Source: an uncultured bacterium (GTDB lineage Bacteria > Bacillota > Clostridia > Christensenellales > CAG-917). Taken from it: 33,644 nucleotides of DNA. The DNA is taken from assembly GCA_949432885.1 (NCBI GenBank), contig CASQXY010000014.1, positions 1-33,644 on the forward strand, read 5' to 3'. Under the pieces are notes generated by a model. That model saw only the letters and a list, made by a program, of their open reading frames with translations. It made no database searches and was not told the DNA's origin. Below, one piece after another: positions 23,965 through 32,951 of the stretch. The translations under genes and the position numbers were made by a program. Each line of letters opens with the position of its first letter. Position 1 is the first letter of the stretch.

Positions 23965-25389
23965 TTATTCCCGACCGTTCCAACAGTAAGTGCATAATTT
24001 GCACGGCTCAATTCCAATCGACTTTATCACGCCGTCCAAGGTCTGAAATTCCAAGGATGAGAAATGCAGTTTTTTGCATATCGCGTCTCTAAGTTTTTTA
24101 CCTCTTTCGGTGGCGCCGTCGGAATACTCGTCGATATACTTAAAGCCCTCTTCTCCTTCGAGCTCTTTTATGGTGCTTCTCGCTATCAACTCCATATCGC
24201 TTGTTGCGCGAGAAAAGTTGAGATACTTGCAACCGTACATAATGGGCGGACAGGCGGAACGGATATGCACCTCTTTCGCGCCGTGTGCGTAGAGAAATTC
24301 GACCGTCTCTCTCATCTGCGTGCCGCGGACAATAGAATCATCCACAAACAACAGCTTTTTGTCCTTGATAAGGTCGTGTACCGGGACCTGCTTCATCTTT
24401 GCGACCTTGTTGCGGTCAGTCTGATTGGCGGGCATAAAGCTTCTCGGCCATGTGGGCGTATACTTTATGAACGGACGTGCAAAAGGCAGACCGCTCCTGT
24501 TACAATAACCTATCGCGTGCGGCGTACCCGAATCGGGAACGCCTCCGACATAGTCGATATCCGGCTTTTTGCCGTTTTCGATATCGTTTTGCGCCATAAT
24601 CTCGCCGTTGCGATAGCGCATTGTCTCGACGTTGACTCCCTCGTAGTTTGAAGTAGGATAACCGTAATACGTCCAAAGGAATGAGCAAAGTCTCATTTCC
24701 TTTCCCGCCTCGGCGAGCTGAGTTATGCCGTCGACGCTGATTTCCAAAATCTCGCCCGGTCCGAGCTCGCGTTCGTCCTCATATCCGAGCTTTTTGTATG
24801 CGAAGTCCTCAAAGGTAACACAGTAGCCGTTTTCGCTTTTCCCGACAAGTACGGGAGTGCGCCCCAGTCTGTCTCTTGCGACCACGAGACTGCCGCCGTC
24901 CCTCAGAATAAGTATGGATGCGCTCCCGTCAATAACGCTCTGCGCAAACTTGATACCCTCCGAAAAGGAGTTTTTCTGGTTTATAAGCGCCGCAACGAGT
25001 TCGGTGCGATTTATACCGCCGCCGCTCATCGCGTCGAAATGCCCGCCGCAGTCGTTGAGGTACTTATCGATAAGCGCCTCGGCGTTGTTTATAATGCCGA
25101 TTATGCAAATTGCATACGTACCGAGCTTGGAGCGGATAAGCAGAGGCTGAGGGTCGGTATCGCTTATACAGCCTATCGCCGAACGTCCTTTCATCTCCGA
25201 AAAAATATTCTCGAATTTGGTTCTGAAAGGCGAATTTTGAATATTGTGTATCTTTCTCTGCATGCCGTAGACTTCGTCGTACGCCGCCATACCTCCGCGG
25301 TATGTGCCGAGGTGGGAATGGTAGTCCGTGCCGAAAAATACGTCGTAAATCGCGTTTGTTGTTGTTACAGCTCCGAAAAAGCCGCCCAT
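23965..25389 (-). CDS. purF: Amidophosphoribosyltransferase homologue lacking Cys1
   Basis: 474 residues; PRPP to phosphoribosylamine, the first committed purine step. The C-terminal transferase half has the PRPP loop FVDDSIVRGTQ (348-358). Cys235, Cys387 and Cys463/466/469 lie where Bacillus-type PurF holds its 4Fe-4S cluster ligands. The N-terminal half has the glutaminase fold signs (HLGTYRGG, near 26-33), but starts MGGFFG instead of MCGI. The N-terminal nucleophile Cys is thus missing, and no nearby Cys replaces it. GGAGG precedes the ATG, and no CG-containing start exists close upstream. Either ammonia is used, a partner supplies it, or the glutaminase half is only structural. Position between purC and purM supports the step. 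Confidence 0.88.
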   Translation of the reverse strand: MGGFFGAVTTTNAIYDVFFGTDYHSHLGTYRGGMAAYDEVYGMQRKIHNIQNSPFRTKFENIFSEMKGRSAIGCISDTDPQPLLIRSKLGTYAICIIGIINNAEALIDKYLNDCGGHFDAMSGGGINRTELVAALINQKNSFSEGIKFAQSVIDGSASILILRDGGSLVVARDRLGRTPVLVGKSENGYCVTFEDFAYKKLGYEDERELGPGEILEISVDGITQLAEAGKEMRLCSFLWTYYGYPTSNYEGVNVETMRYRNGEIMAQNDIENGKKPDIDYVGGVPDSGTPHAIGYCNRSGLPFARPFIKYTPTWPRSFMPANQTDRNKVAKMKQVPVHDLIKDKKLLFVDDSIVRGTQMRETVEFLYAHGAKEVHIRSACPPIMYGCKYLNFSRATSDMELIARSTIKELEGEEGFKYIDEYSDGATERGKKLRDAICKKLHFSSLEFQTLDGVIKSIGIEPCKLCTYCWNGRE

Positions 25390-25405
25390 AAAACGCCTCC
25401 AAAAA

Positions 25406-26113
25406 TTATCCGAAGATTCTCTTCATCATCTCCTGATACGCGCCTTCCACGTTGCCGAGGTCTCTGCGGAAGCGGTCTTTATCCAGTTTTTCATGAGTAG
25501 TGCTGTCCCAAAAGCGGCAGGTATCGGGAGAAATCTCGTCCGCAAGAACGATAGTTCCGTCAGAAGTCTTGCCGAATTCAAGTTTGAAGTCCACAAGGTC
25601 TATATTTATTGCCTTAAAGAACTTTTTCATGACTTCATTCACCTTAAAGGACATCTCTTTGATTGTTTCTATATCCTTCTCTGTTGCAATACCGAGCGCA
25701 AGCGCGTGATAGTCGTTGATAAGCGGGTCGCCGAGGTCGTCGTTCTTGTACGAAAATTCAATCGTAGGAGCGGAGAAAACAATTCCCTCCTCAACGCCGT
25801 AACGCTTCGCAAACGAGCCTGCGGAAATGTTCCTTATTATGACTTCGAGAGGCACAATCGACACCTTTTTGACAAGCGTATCGCGCTCGGACAGCTCCTC
25901 AACAAAGTGGGTGGGAACGCCCTCTTTTTCAAGCAGACGCATCATATAGTTCGTAACCTTGTTGTTTATCGCGCCCTTTCCCGTAATCGTGCCCTTTTTA
26001 AGCCCGTTGAAAGCGGTCGCGTCATCCTTGTAGGAGACTAAAACTATATCGGCGTTGTCCGTCGCATAAACCTTTTTTGCCTTGCCCTCGTACAGCAGTT
26101 CTTTCTTTTCCAT
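25406..26113 (-). CDS. purC: SAICAR synthetase
   Basis: 235 residues, the compact bacterial form. It joins CAIR and aspartate using ATP. The N-terminus [11 protein letters not shown], then [55 protein letters not shown] and [13 protein letters not shown] are all family hallmarks. It lies 13 bases after purE and 16 bases before purF on the minus strand, in one unit under the ZTP riboswitch. Confidence 0.97.
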   Translation of the reverse strand: MEKKELLYEGKAKKVYATDNADIVLVSYKDDATAFNGLKKGTITGKGAINNKVTNYMMRLLEKEGVPTHFVEELSERDTLVKKVSIVPLEVIIRNISAGSFAKRYGVEEGIVFSAPTIEFSYKNDDLGDPLINDYHALALGIATEKDIETIKEMSFKVNEVMKKFFKAINIDLVDFKLEFGKTSDGTIVLADEISPDTCRFWDSTTHEKLDKDRFRRDLGNVEGAYQEMMKRIFG

Positions 26114-26126
26114 AATGCACTCCGTA

Positions 26127-26621
26127 TTATTTATTCAATTCGGCGGCGACAGCGGCGTCCTTTTCAAGCACCGCTTCCGCGTCGTTTTTTCTTTTTCTGT
26201 CGAGCTTGCAGGCAAGCTCCGCGTCCTCAACCGCAAGAATCTGCGCGCAAAGTAAAGCGGCATTGACTCCTCCGTTTATCGCTACGGTCGCCACGGGAAT
26301 TCCCGAGGGCATCATAACCGTCGACAACAATGCGTCAATGCCGTCCAATACCGACGATTTGCAAGGTATTCCTATGACGGGAAGCGTCGTGTTTGCCGCA
26401 ATCGCGCCCGCAAGGTGCGCCGCCATACCCGCCGCGGCTATGATAGCCCCGAAGCTGTTTGCCCTCGCGTTCTCGGCAAACTCCTTAGCCTGCGCTGGCG
26501 TCCTGTGCGCAGAGTACACGTGCACTTCATACGGTATTCCCAGCGAGGACAGCGTATCGGTCGCTTTCCTTATCACGGGCAGGTCGCTGTCGCTGCCCAT
26601 AACGATGCCAACTTTTTTCAT
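26127..26621 (-). CDS. purE: N5-carboxyaminoimidazole ribonucleotide mutase/AIR carboxylase
   Basis: 164 residues. First gene after the ZTP riboswitch. [13 protein letters not shown] binds the nucleotide phosphate, VYSAHRTP carries the catalytic His, and [11 protein letters not shown] and [21 protein letters not shown] are typical. The ORF extends nine codons upstream into the riboswitch terminator tail, but GAGG lies six bases before the chosen ATG and the family starts [10 protein letters not shown]. purK, which would supply the N5-carboxy substrate, is not in the window. Either it is elsewhere or this enzyme works directly on AIR and CO2. Confidence 0.95.
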   Translation of the reverse strand: MKKVGIVMGSDSDLPVIRKATDTLSSLGIPYEVHVYSAHRTPAQAKEFAENARANSFGAIIAAAGMAAHLAGAIAANTTLPVIGIPCKSSVLDGIDALLSTVMMPSGIPVATVAINGGVNAALLCAQILAVEDAELACKLDRKRKNDAEAVLEKDAAVAAELNK

Positions 26622-26633
26622 ATTTACCTCATA

Positions 26634-26674
26634 AAAACAAAACGACACACTTCGCTCTTTCGAGAAAAGTATGC
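26634..26674 (-). terminator. Riboswitch expression-platform terminator
   Basis: On the minus strand GCATACTT (26674-26667) pairs with AAGTGTGT (26652-26645), including two G-T pairs. An inner CTC-GAAA-GAG stem continues it, and the tail is TTTTGTTTT. Its 5' arm uses the GCA of the conserved aptamer 3' end, so folding of aptamer and terminator should be exclusive. Confidence 0.65.
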
Positions 26675-26757
26675 CCAGACGGTCGGCCGAAAGACTTTTG
26701 TCTTTTGCTTGTCGCTTGCTCCCACGTGGTGCTCCACAATCCGTCAGTCACAAACGG
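26671..26757 (-). promoter_or_regulatory. ZTP (pfl) riboswitch
   Basis: Read on the minus strand, the leader shows the two conserved blocks of the pfl motif. The first is GTGACTGACGG (26751-26741), followed by a GTGGAGC-ACCAC-GTGGGAGC region (26737-26718). The second, after a variable linker, is CCGACCGTCTGGGCA (26686-26672). GACGG and CCGTC pair. ZTP riboswitches bind ZTP/ZMP, which builds up when 10-formyl-THF is short, and usually switch on purine and folate genes. Downstream genes fit: purE operon including purN and AICARFT. Overlap with the terminator arm predicts an ON switch. Confidence 0.85.
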
Positions 26758-26799
26758 CAATTTTGTGTCATTGTCCAATCCTTAGGATTGTAGTTATAT

Positions 26800-26827
26800 A
26801 TTATCATATATAAAATATATAAGTCAA
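26800..26827 (-). promoter_or_regulatory. Promoter of the purE operon
   Basis: On the minus strand TTGACT (26827-26822) with a 16-bp spacer to GATAAT (26805-26800); ATAATA at 17 bp is an alternative. A short palindrome (26776-26790, arms CAATCC and GGATTG) follows in the leader before the riboswitch. Confidence 0.65.
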
Positions 26828-26896
26828 CAAATCGACCTATTTGCGGAAAATATGTTTAGTGTTTTTATATTTTGAATGCAGTGCGCAAAAAAAACA

Positions 26897-26924
26897 CCCC
26901 ACAAAACAGGGACGTTTTGTGGGG
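26897..26924 (-). terminator. fhs terminator
   Basis: Perfect 11-bp stem CCCCACAAAAC (26897-26907) with GTTTTGTGGGG (26914-26924). On the minus strand it is followed by TG and eight T residues. It separates the guaB-fhs unit from the riboswitch-controlled purE unit. Confidence 0.9.
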
Positions 26925-26944
26925 ACCCAAAAATTCATTTTTAC

Positions 26945-27017
26945 GACAAGCCTAACGCACTGACGTACGTGACTTGGCGAACAGACGGCGTTGACAATGC
27001 AATGCGCCAAATAGCGC
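26945..27017. repeat. Partial second copy of the purF-purM repeat
   Basis: Shares GACAAGCCTAA at the left and GCCAAATAGCGC at the right with 23891-23962, with related sequence between and nearly equal length (73 against 72). The left terminal inverted repeat of the fuller copy is missing. Both copies start directly after a stop codon on the minus strand. Confidence 0.6.
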
Positions 27018-27021
27018 AGTT

Positions 27022-28701
27022 TTAGAAAAGTCCGGAAATTACTCCGTTATCGTCCACATCAATACGTTCCGCCGCGGGGGACTTGGGAAGCCCCGGCATG
27101 GTGAGTATATCTCCCGTAAGCACGACGATAAAGCCTGCTCCTGCGGACACTTTCACATTCTTGACGGTCACTTTGAAGCCCGTAGGCGCGCCGAGCTTGC
27201 TCGGGTCGTCGGAAAAGCTGTATTGCGTCTTTGCGATACACACGGGACACTTGTCGAAACCGAGCTTGGCAAGCGTTTCTATTTGCGTTTTTGCATTCGG
27301 CATAAACAGCACGCCGTCGCCGCCGTATATCTTCTTTACAACCGCCTCTATTTTCTCTTCTATCGTGCAATCGTCATCGTAGGAGAAAGTGAAATCGCCC
27401 TTTTCTTCCTCGCAAAGACGTACGACTTCTTTTGCGAGCTCCTCGCCGCCCTTGCCGCCTTCCGCCCAAACAGTAGAAAGCACGGTATTCACGCCCAGGT
27501 CTCTGCACTTGGCTATGATAAACTCAATTTCCTTATCCGTATCCGTCGGGAAGCGGTTGACCGCCACCACGCAGGGGAGTTTGTACACATTCTTTATATT
27601 GGAAACGTGGCGCAGAAGATTGGGGATTCCGTTTTCGAGCGCTGTAAGGTTTTCCGTCGCAAGCTCCGTTTTTGCAAGACCGCCGTGCATTTTGAGGGCG
27701 CGCACTGTAGCCACGATGACCACCGCCGAGGGCGTAAGTCCCGCCATGCGGCATTTGATATCCAAAAATTTCTCCGCGCCGAGGTCCGCGCCGAAGCCCG
27801 CTTCCGTAACGGTGTAATCGCCTAGCTTCAACGCGAGTTTAGTCGCAGTAACGGAGTTGCATCCGTGCGCTATATTGGCAAAAGGTCCGCCGTGCACCAA
27901 CGCGGGTGTGCCTTCGAGAGTCTGTACGAGGTTTGGTTTCAAAGCGTCTTTAAGAAGAGCCGCCATAGCGCCCGCGGCTTTGAGCTGTCCGCACGTCACG
28001 GGTTTGTCGTCATACGTATAACCTACGATTATCCTCGAAAGCCTCTCTTTCAAATCCGAAATAGAACTCGAAAGGCAAAGCACCGCCATAATCTCGCTTG
28101 CGACCGTAATATCGAAACCGTCCTCGCGCGGCACTCCGTTGGCTTTTCCGCCCATACCGTCTACAATAAAGCGCAGCTGTCTGTCGTTCATGTCTACGCA
28201 ACGCTTCCAAGTGATACGTCTTACGTCAATTCCGAGAGCGTTTCCCTGCTGAATGTGGTTGTCAAGCATAGCGGCGAGAAGATTGTTTGCCGCACCTATC
28301 GCGTGAAAGTCGCCCGTAAAATGGAGATTGATATCCTCCATAGGAACGACCTGCGCGTATCCGCCGCCCGCAGCGCCGCCTTTGACGCCGAAAACGGGAC
28401 CGAGAGAAGGTTCGCGCAAAGCTACCATGACGTTTTTGCCTATTCTTTTCAGACCGTCGGCGAGACCGATTGTGGTCGTCGTCTTTCCCTCGCCCGCGGG
28501 CGTAGGCGTGATCGCCGTGACAAGCACCAGCTTGCCGTCCGCGTTTTTGTTCTCTTTGAGCAGAGACAAATCCACTTTCGCCTTATACTTGCCGTACTGC
28601 TCGATGTACTTGTCGTCGATTCCCGCGACCTTTGCGATTTCGCCGATATGCTTCATCTCGCAACGCTGAGCGATTTCTATATCCGATAAATAAGCTGCCA
28701 T
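27022..28701 (-). CDS. fhs: Formate-tetrahydrofolate ligase
   Basis: 559 residues, full length. It makes 10-formyl-THF from formate, THF and ATP. The P-loop-like [16 protein letters not shown] lies near 66-80, followed by [48 protein letters not shown] and a C-terminal [14 protein letters not shown], all strongly typical. AAGGAGAGG precedes the ATG. It is 44 bases after guaB, probably co-transcribed, and ends at the 26897-26924 terminator. It supplies the cofactor used by PurN and AICARFT and is the natural partner of the formate channel. Confidence 0.97.
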   Translation of the reverse strand: MAAYLSDIEIAQRCEMKHIGEIAKVAGIDDKYIEQYGKYKAKVDLSLLKENKNADGKLVLVTAITPTPAGEGKTTTTIGLADGLKRIGKNVMVALREPSLGPVFGVKGGAAGGGYAQVVPMEDINLHFTGDFHAIGAANNLLAAMLDNHIQQGNALGIDVRRITWKRCVDMNDRQLRFIVDGMGGKANGVPREDGFDITVASEIMAVLCLSSSISDLKERLSRIIVGYTYDDKPVTCGQLKAAGAMAALLKDALKPNLVQTLEGTPALVHGGPFANIAHGCNSVTATKLALKLGDYTVTEAGFGADLGAEKFLDIKCRMAGLTPSAVVIVATVRALKMHGGLAKTELATENLTALENGIPNLLRHVSNIKNVYKLPCVVAVNRFPTDTDKEIEFIIAKCRDLGVNTVLSTVWAEGGKGGEELAKEVVRLCEEEKGDFTFSYDDDCTIEEKIEAVVKKIYGGDGVLFMPNAKTQIETLAKLGFDKCPVCIAKTQYSFSDDPSKLGAPTGFKVTVKNVKVSAGAGFIVVLTGDILTMPGLPKSPAAERIDVDDNGVISGLF

Positions 28702-28745
28702 AATCCTCTCCTTAGGGGGTTATTGTTCGCGATAACGCGTAGATT

Positions 28746-30251
28746 TTATTCGTTGTGATAGGAGGTCTTTTTGGTGATGACGTCGTGCGCGCCGCCCTCC
28801 ACTATGCTCGTCGCCGAAACGACGGTCATCTTCGCGCACCTATGAAGCTGTTCGATAGAGGTCGCTCCGCAGTTGCACATAGTAGATTTGACCTTGTACA
28901 GACTTCTGCCGACGTTGCTTTTCAGGCTGCCCGCATACGGCACGTAGCTGTCTACGCCCTCCTCGAAGCTCAGACCGCTCTTTCCGCCGAGGTCGTATCT
29001 CTGCCAGTTCCTAGCGCGGTTGCTGCCCTCGCCCCAATATTCCTTGACATAATTTCCGTTGATATTGAGCTTGTTCGTCGGGCTCTCGTCGAATCGCGCG
29101 AAATATCTGCCCAGCATCATAAAATCGCTGCCCATTGCAAGCGCGAGCGTCATATGGTAGTCGTGCACGATTCCGCCGTCCGAACAAATCGGGATATACA
29201 CGCCCGTTTTCTCGAAATACTCGTCGCGCGCCTTTGCGACCTCGATAACAGCCGTCGCCTGACCTCTGCCGATGCCTTTCTGCTCGCGCGTGATACATAT
29301 AGAGCCTCCGCCGATGCCGACCTTTATAAAGTCCGCGCCCGCTTCGGCAAGGAAATTGAAGCCCTCTTTGTCAACGACGTTTCCCGCGCCGACCTTAACC
29401 GTATCGCCGTATTTCGCACGGATAAATTCCAAAGTGCGTTTCTGCCACACCGTATATCCCTCGCTCGAATCTATACACAGCACGTCCGCGCCTGCCTCTA
29501 CGAGTGCAGGGACTCTCCTCTCGAAGTCGAGCGTGTTTATGCCGGCTCCGACCATATATCTCTTTTGTTCGTCGAGAAGCTCGTTGGGATTCTCCTTATG
29601 CTCGGAATAATCCTTGCGGAATATAAGATACATAAGTCTGCCTTCCTTTGAAACAACGGGCAGACAGTTGAGCTTATGTTCCCAAATAATATCGTTAGCC
29701 TCGGCAAGCGTAGTGTCCTGCGGCGCGGTTATAAGTTTGGCGAGAGGGGTCATAAACGTGCCGACCTTGGTATCCTCGCTCATACGGCTCACTCTGTAAT
29801 CGCGGCTTGTAACTATGCCGAGCAGCTTGCCGTCCGAGCTTCCGTCGTCTGTTATGGCAATAGTGTTATGCCCGTTCTTTTCCACAAGCGCGAGCACGTC
29901 TCCGAGCGTATTGTCGGGAGTCAGGTTGCTGTCCGACACGACGAAGCCCGCCTTGTAGGCCTTGACTCTGCGCACCATAGCCGCCTCGTCCTCGATGGAC
30001 TGCGAACCGTATATAAAAGAAATTCCGCCCTCTTTGGCAAGCGCAATCGCCATTGTGTCGTTTGAAACAGATTGCATAATTGCCGATACGAGCGGAATGT
30101 TGAGCGTTATTTTTGGCTCTTCACCCTTCTTAAATTTGGTGAGAGGCGTTTTCAAGCTCACGTTGGCGGGGATACAGGTTTCGTCCGTATACCCCGGTAT
30201 CAGAAGATATTCGCTGAAAGTCCTTGAAGGCTCTTCGCAATATTTAGCCAT
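28746..30251 (-). CDS. guaB: IMP dehydrogenase
   Basis: 501 residues. NAD-dependent oxidation of IMP to XMP, the branch to guanine nucleotides. The TIM barrel is interrupted by two CBS domains (about 105-215). The catalytic loop [20 protein letters not shown] carries Cys319. The later [26 protein letters not shown] binds the IMP phosphate, and [11 protein letters not shown] belongs to the mobile flap. The loop and flap wording place it in a divergent IMPDH clade, also seen in other gut anaerobes, rather than the Bacillus type. GGAGGG precedes the ATG. The candidate promoter is at 30276-30304. A guanine riboswitch was not seen. Confidence 0.93.
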   Translation of the reverse strand: MAKYCEEPSRTFSEYLLIPGYTDETCIPANVSLKTPLTKFKKGEEPKITLNIPLVSAIMQSVSNDTMAIALAKEGGISFIYGSQSIEDEAAMVRRVKAYKAGFVVSDSNLTPDNTLGDVLALVEKNGHNTIAITDDGSSDGKLLGIVTSRDYRVSRMSEDTKVGTFMTPLAKLITAPQDTTLAEANDIIWEHKLNCLPVVSKEGRLMYLIFRKDYSEHKENPNELLDEQKRYMVGAGINTLDFERRVPALVEAGADVLCIDSSEGYTVWQKRTLEFIRAKYGDTVKVGAGNVVDKEGFNFLAEAGADFIKVGIGGGSICITREQKGIGRGQATAVIEVAKARDEYFEKTGVYIPICSDGGIVHDYHMTLALAMGSDFMMLGRYFARFDESPTNKLNINGNYVKEYWGEGSNRARNWQRYDLGGKSGLSFEEGVDSYVPYAGSLKSNVGRSLYKVKSTMCNCGATSIEQLHRCAKMTVVSATSIVEGGAHDVITKKTSYHNE

Positions 30252-30275
30252 AATGCCCTCCGAAAATAATTGTAA

Positions 30276-30304
30276 ATTTTATATATGATTGCATATTTCG
30301 TCAC
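30276..30304 (-). promoter_or_regulatory. Candidate guaB promoter
   Basis: On the minus strand GTGACG (30304-30299), 17-bp spacer, TAAAAT (30281-30276). A perfect TTGACA a few bases further upstream has no -10 at usable distance. Confidence 0.45.
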
Positions 30305-30404
30305 CCTTTGTCAAAAGATTGACGGAATTATTTTCATAATTTAAGACTTTTGTGCCTATGCACGCGAGCAGGGCAAAGGGTATACGGTTGCATACGCGTC
30401 GGCT

Positions 30405-31427
30405 TTATGCATAATGGTACTTTTTCCTCATAGCCGCAAAGAAACATACCGCCACGGCAAACGCGGCGATTTCGGTCGACAGCATAGCCCACCATATTCC
30501 GTCGACTCCGAACAGCGCCGGCAACGCGAATACGAAAATAATTTGAAATACAAGAGCTCGCATAAAGGACAGTATCGCCGATATTACGCCGTTGTTGAGC
30601 GCGGTGAAAAAGCCCGACGAGTAGATGTTTATGCCCGAGAATATAAACGCAAACGAAATTATTCTGAAAGCGTAAACCGTAAGCTCGCATAGCTCTGAGT
30701 CGTATCTCACGAACAGTTTGGCAAGCGGAACTGCGAGCGCCTGCGCAAGTCCGCTCAGAACGACTCCCGAAATGCCCATAATCGCCATACTTTTCTTAAA
30801 CAGGCTTTTCTGTTCAATATGGTTTTCCGCGCCGTAGTTGTAACCGACTATTGGCGCGCTTCCTATCGAATACCCTATTTCGATTGCAAGGAATATAAAC
30901 TGCACATACATTACCACGCCGTATGCCGATACGCCGTTTTCGCCGAGAAATTTCATCAGTTGCAGATTGTAAAGTATTCCGACGATAGAAGAAGCGACGT
31001 TCGTAAGCAATTCGGACGAGCCGTTGACGCATACTCTTAGAAGCGCTTTTATTTCCAATTTTGTTTTTACAAATTTGAGAAGACTTCCGTTTTTACATGC
31101 AAAATAAATTATTGGGATTACGCCGCCCAGCACCTGCCCTATGCCAGTCGCTACCGCAGCGCCTGCTATTCCCCACTTGAAGCCGACTATAAACAGCGCG
31201 TCGAGAGCCGCGTTCGCAAGCCCGGCCGCTATCGTAACTATAAGCCCGAGCTTGGGTTTCTCCGCCGTAACGAGAAAGCTTTGGAATATGTTTTGAAGCA
31301 TATAGAAAACCGTGAATCCGATTACTATTCTGCCGTACAGCACGCAGTACTCCATCATATCGTCGGACGCGCCAAGCAGTTTTGCAATCGGGCGCATAAG
31401 CCCTACGCCGAAAGCCGTCAGCGCCTC
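30405..31427 (-). pseudogene. 5'-truncated MATE-family efflux transporter
   Basis: The frame from the first ATG (31397) gives 330 residues with about ten membrane helices. It corresponds to roughly the last three quarters of a MATE exporter, which normally has about 450 residues and 12 helices. Reading back past the ATG, the frame still looks like MATE sequence (EALTAFGVGL before MRPIAKLLGAS) until a TAA at 31430-31428. About 110 residues and two helices are therefore missing. No ribosome binding site precedes the ATG. The break lies inside a 16-bp perfect palindrome, eight bases from the stop of the next gene. A deletion fusing this remnant to the phage-like cluster is the likeliest history. 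Translation of the remnant cannot be excluded. Confidence 0.75.
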
Positions 31428-31443
31428 TTATGACGCGTCATAA
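31428..31443. repeat. 16-bp perfect palindrome at the MATE truncation point
   Basis: TTATGACGCGTCATAA reads the same on both strands. It holds the in-frame stop of the MATE remnant and the TGA stop of the upstream gene. It may be a deletion scar or a recombination site. Confidence 0.6.
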
Positions 31444-32001
31444 AAACAGAGTTTGTTTTACGTCGAGCTTTATGGGCGCGCACAGCGGCGTATCCGCGGC
31501 GGAGCTCTCCGCCGCGTTCTGAACGAAATCCCCGCCGTCCGTATCGCCGAGCTCGCTCGCAAGCTGCATAAGCGCTTCCCTGCCCAGCTTCTTTGCTATT
31601 TCCGCCGCTCGTTCCGAATTCAAATTGCCGTCATAAATCGCATAAAATAGATTTTTAATAAGCTTTTTGATAGGATTAAACACCAATTTGCGCATTAAAG
31701 CTCTTATTCCCGAATTTTCGTACATTGCGTATATAGCCATTGTATAAGCAATTATAAACGCCGCCGTCATACCCCAATCCGCCCATACGAAAGAGTCTGT
31801 CACACATAGATAAACCGTGCACGAAATTATGCTGACTATGCACGCCGTCGCAAAATACACGTACTTTTTTATGCCGTCTTTCAGCTTGGAAAAAATTCCG
31901 ACTGCTTTCAGACATCCGACAAAGAATATTCCCGTAGTCGCAAGCAACGTCATAATCCAGCCGTATTCTTCAAAAAATCTGATAATCATATTCGCCGTCA
32001 T
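31438..32001 (-). CDS. Small membrane protein, holin-like
   Basis: 187 residues with three likely membrane helices (about 12-37, 47-67 and 75-93). A charged amphipathic region (about 95-150, NPIKKLIKNLF then AEIAKKLGREALMQL) and an acidic tail follow. The family is not firmly recognised. Size, short opening helix (EEYGWIMTLLATTGIFFVG) and position just after tail-like genes resemble holin-like membrane proteins of Clostridia phages. GGAGG precedes the ATG, and the gene lies 17 bases after the TIM-fusion gene, so the two are co-transcribed. A plain integral membrane protein of unknown function is the alternative. Confidence 0.6.
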   Translation of the reverse strand: MTANMIIRFFEEYGWIMTLLATTGIFFVGCLKAVGIFSKLKDGIKKYVYFATACIVSIISCTVYLCVTDSFVWADWGMTAAFIIAYTMAIYAMYENSGIRALMRKLVFNPIKKLIKNLFYAIYDGNLNSERAAEIAKKLGREALMQLASELGDTDGGDFVQNAAESSAADTPLCAPIKLDVKQTLFL

Positions 32002-32018
32002 TTCCGCCTCCGATTATA

Positions 32019-32921
32019 CTATCCGCGCATCAAATTCAGAATGTCCGCAAAAGCCGTCGTCAACGACGCACTTGCCGCGACAAAGCCGTCGATATCCGGT
32101 TTAGAATACAATTCAAGGCAATTTGCAGGAATCACGCTTCCCGCAAACAAAATCGACATATTAGCCGACGACACTTCGCAGTATTCTGTCTGAATAAATC
32201 TTCTCAGCAATCCGCATATACTTTCTGCTTCTTCATGACTGATTGTTTTTCCCGTTCCGACTGCCCAGATAGGCTCGTAGCATAAAATGCACTTGGCAAT
32301 CTCTTCGCTGTACATTCCGTTGAACAGTGTTTTCAACTGCATTCTCAAAAACTCTTCGGTAGTTCCCGCCTCGCGCACTTCCAAACCTTCGCCCACGCAT
32401 ACAATAGGCGTCAGTCCGTTGGCTATACACCGGCTTATCTTGCGGCGCTCTATTGCGAGTCCTGCCAAGTCGACCTTGTTCAGATCCGCGTTGTGAATAA
32501 AAACTCGCACCTCGCTATGGTTGATAAGCACGTATTTCACGCCCACCGCCGCGAGCTGACGGGCGGAAACCTGCCCCGTATACGAGCCTTTTTCATACGC
32601 CGACACGTCCTGCGCGATAAGGGAGATATTGGTGTCCTTTATCACCTCATGTACGCCGTGAATGTTGACGAGGCTGGGCGCGAGCGCGACCTCTATCTCG
32701 TTTTGGTCGAGCTGACTTTTAAGCTGATTTACAAGTGCGATCGACTCGCTCAGAGTCAGATTCATCTTCCAGTTTCCAAACAAACAATTTTTTTTCATAC
32801 TTCCTGATTTCTCCTTTTCCCAAATTATAATTCCGTTGAACAGAACCTGTTCGAGCGACTGACCGCCGAACTTAACGCGGTCGGTTGCGCCAAAGGTTGA
32901 ATTTCCTATCCTTATAGACAT
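32019..32921 (-). CDS. Phage-tail-like leader fused to a divergent triosephosphate isomerase
   Basis: 300 residues. Residues 1-41 (VKFGGQSLEQVLFNGIIIWE) resemble the short repeats at ends of phage tail tip or fibre proteins. From Met42 the rest is triosephosphate isomerase (glyceraldehyde-3-phosphate to DHAP). Asn50 and Lys52 lie in GNWKMN, His135 in INHSEVR, and Glu216 in YEPIWAVGTGKT, so the catalytic set is complete. Two conserved places differ: GHSERR is NHSEVR, and the phosphate-binding VGGASL is VAASASL. AAGGAG supports the first ATG. AGGA before Met42 could give a separate TIM, so both starts are possible. It lies between two phage-like genes, not in a glycolytic operon. Activity is uncertain. 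Confidence 0.75.
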   Translation of the reverse strand: MSIRIGNSTFGATDRVKFGGQSLEQVLFNGIIIWEKEKSGSMKKNCLFGNWKMNLTLSESIALVNQLKSQLDQNEIEVALAPSLVNIHGVHEVIKDTNISLIAQDVSAYEKGSYTGQVSARQLAAVGVKYVLINHSEVRVFIHNADLNKVDLAGLAIERRKISRCIANGLTPIVCVGEGLEVREAGTTEEFLRMQLKTLFNGMYSEEIAKCILCYEPIWAVGTGKTISHEEAESICGLLRRFIQTEYCEVSSANMSILFAGSVIPANCLELYSKPDIDGFVAASASLTTAFADILNLMRG

Positions 32922-32951
32922 ACTTCACTCTCCTTTCCGCCGCAAACGCAT

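Noticed and set aside
30312..30317. Perfect TTGACA as the guaB -35
   Set aside because: No acceptable -10 lies 16-19 bp downstream. GTGACG with TAAAAT at 17 bp was preferred.
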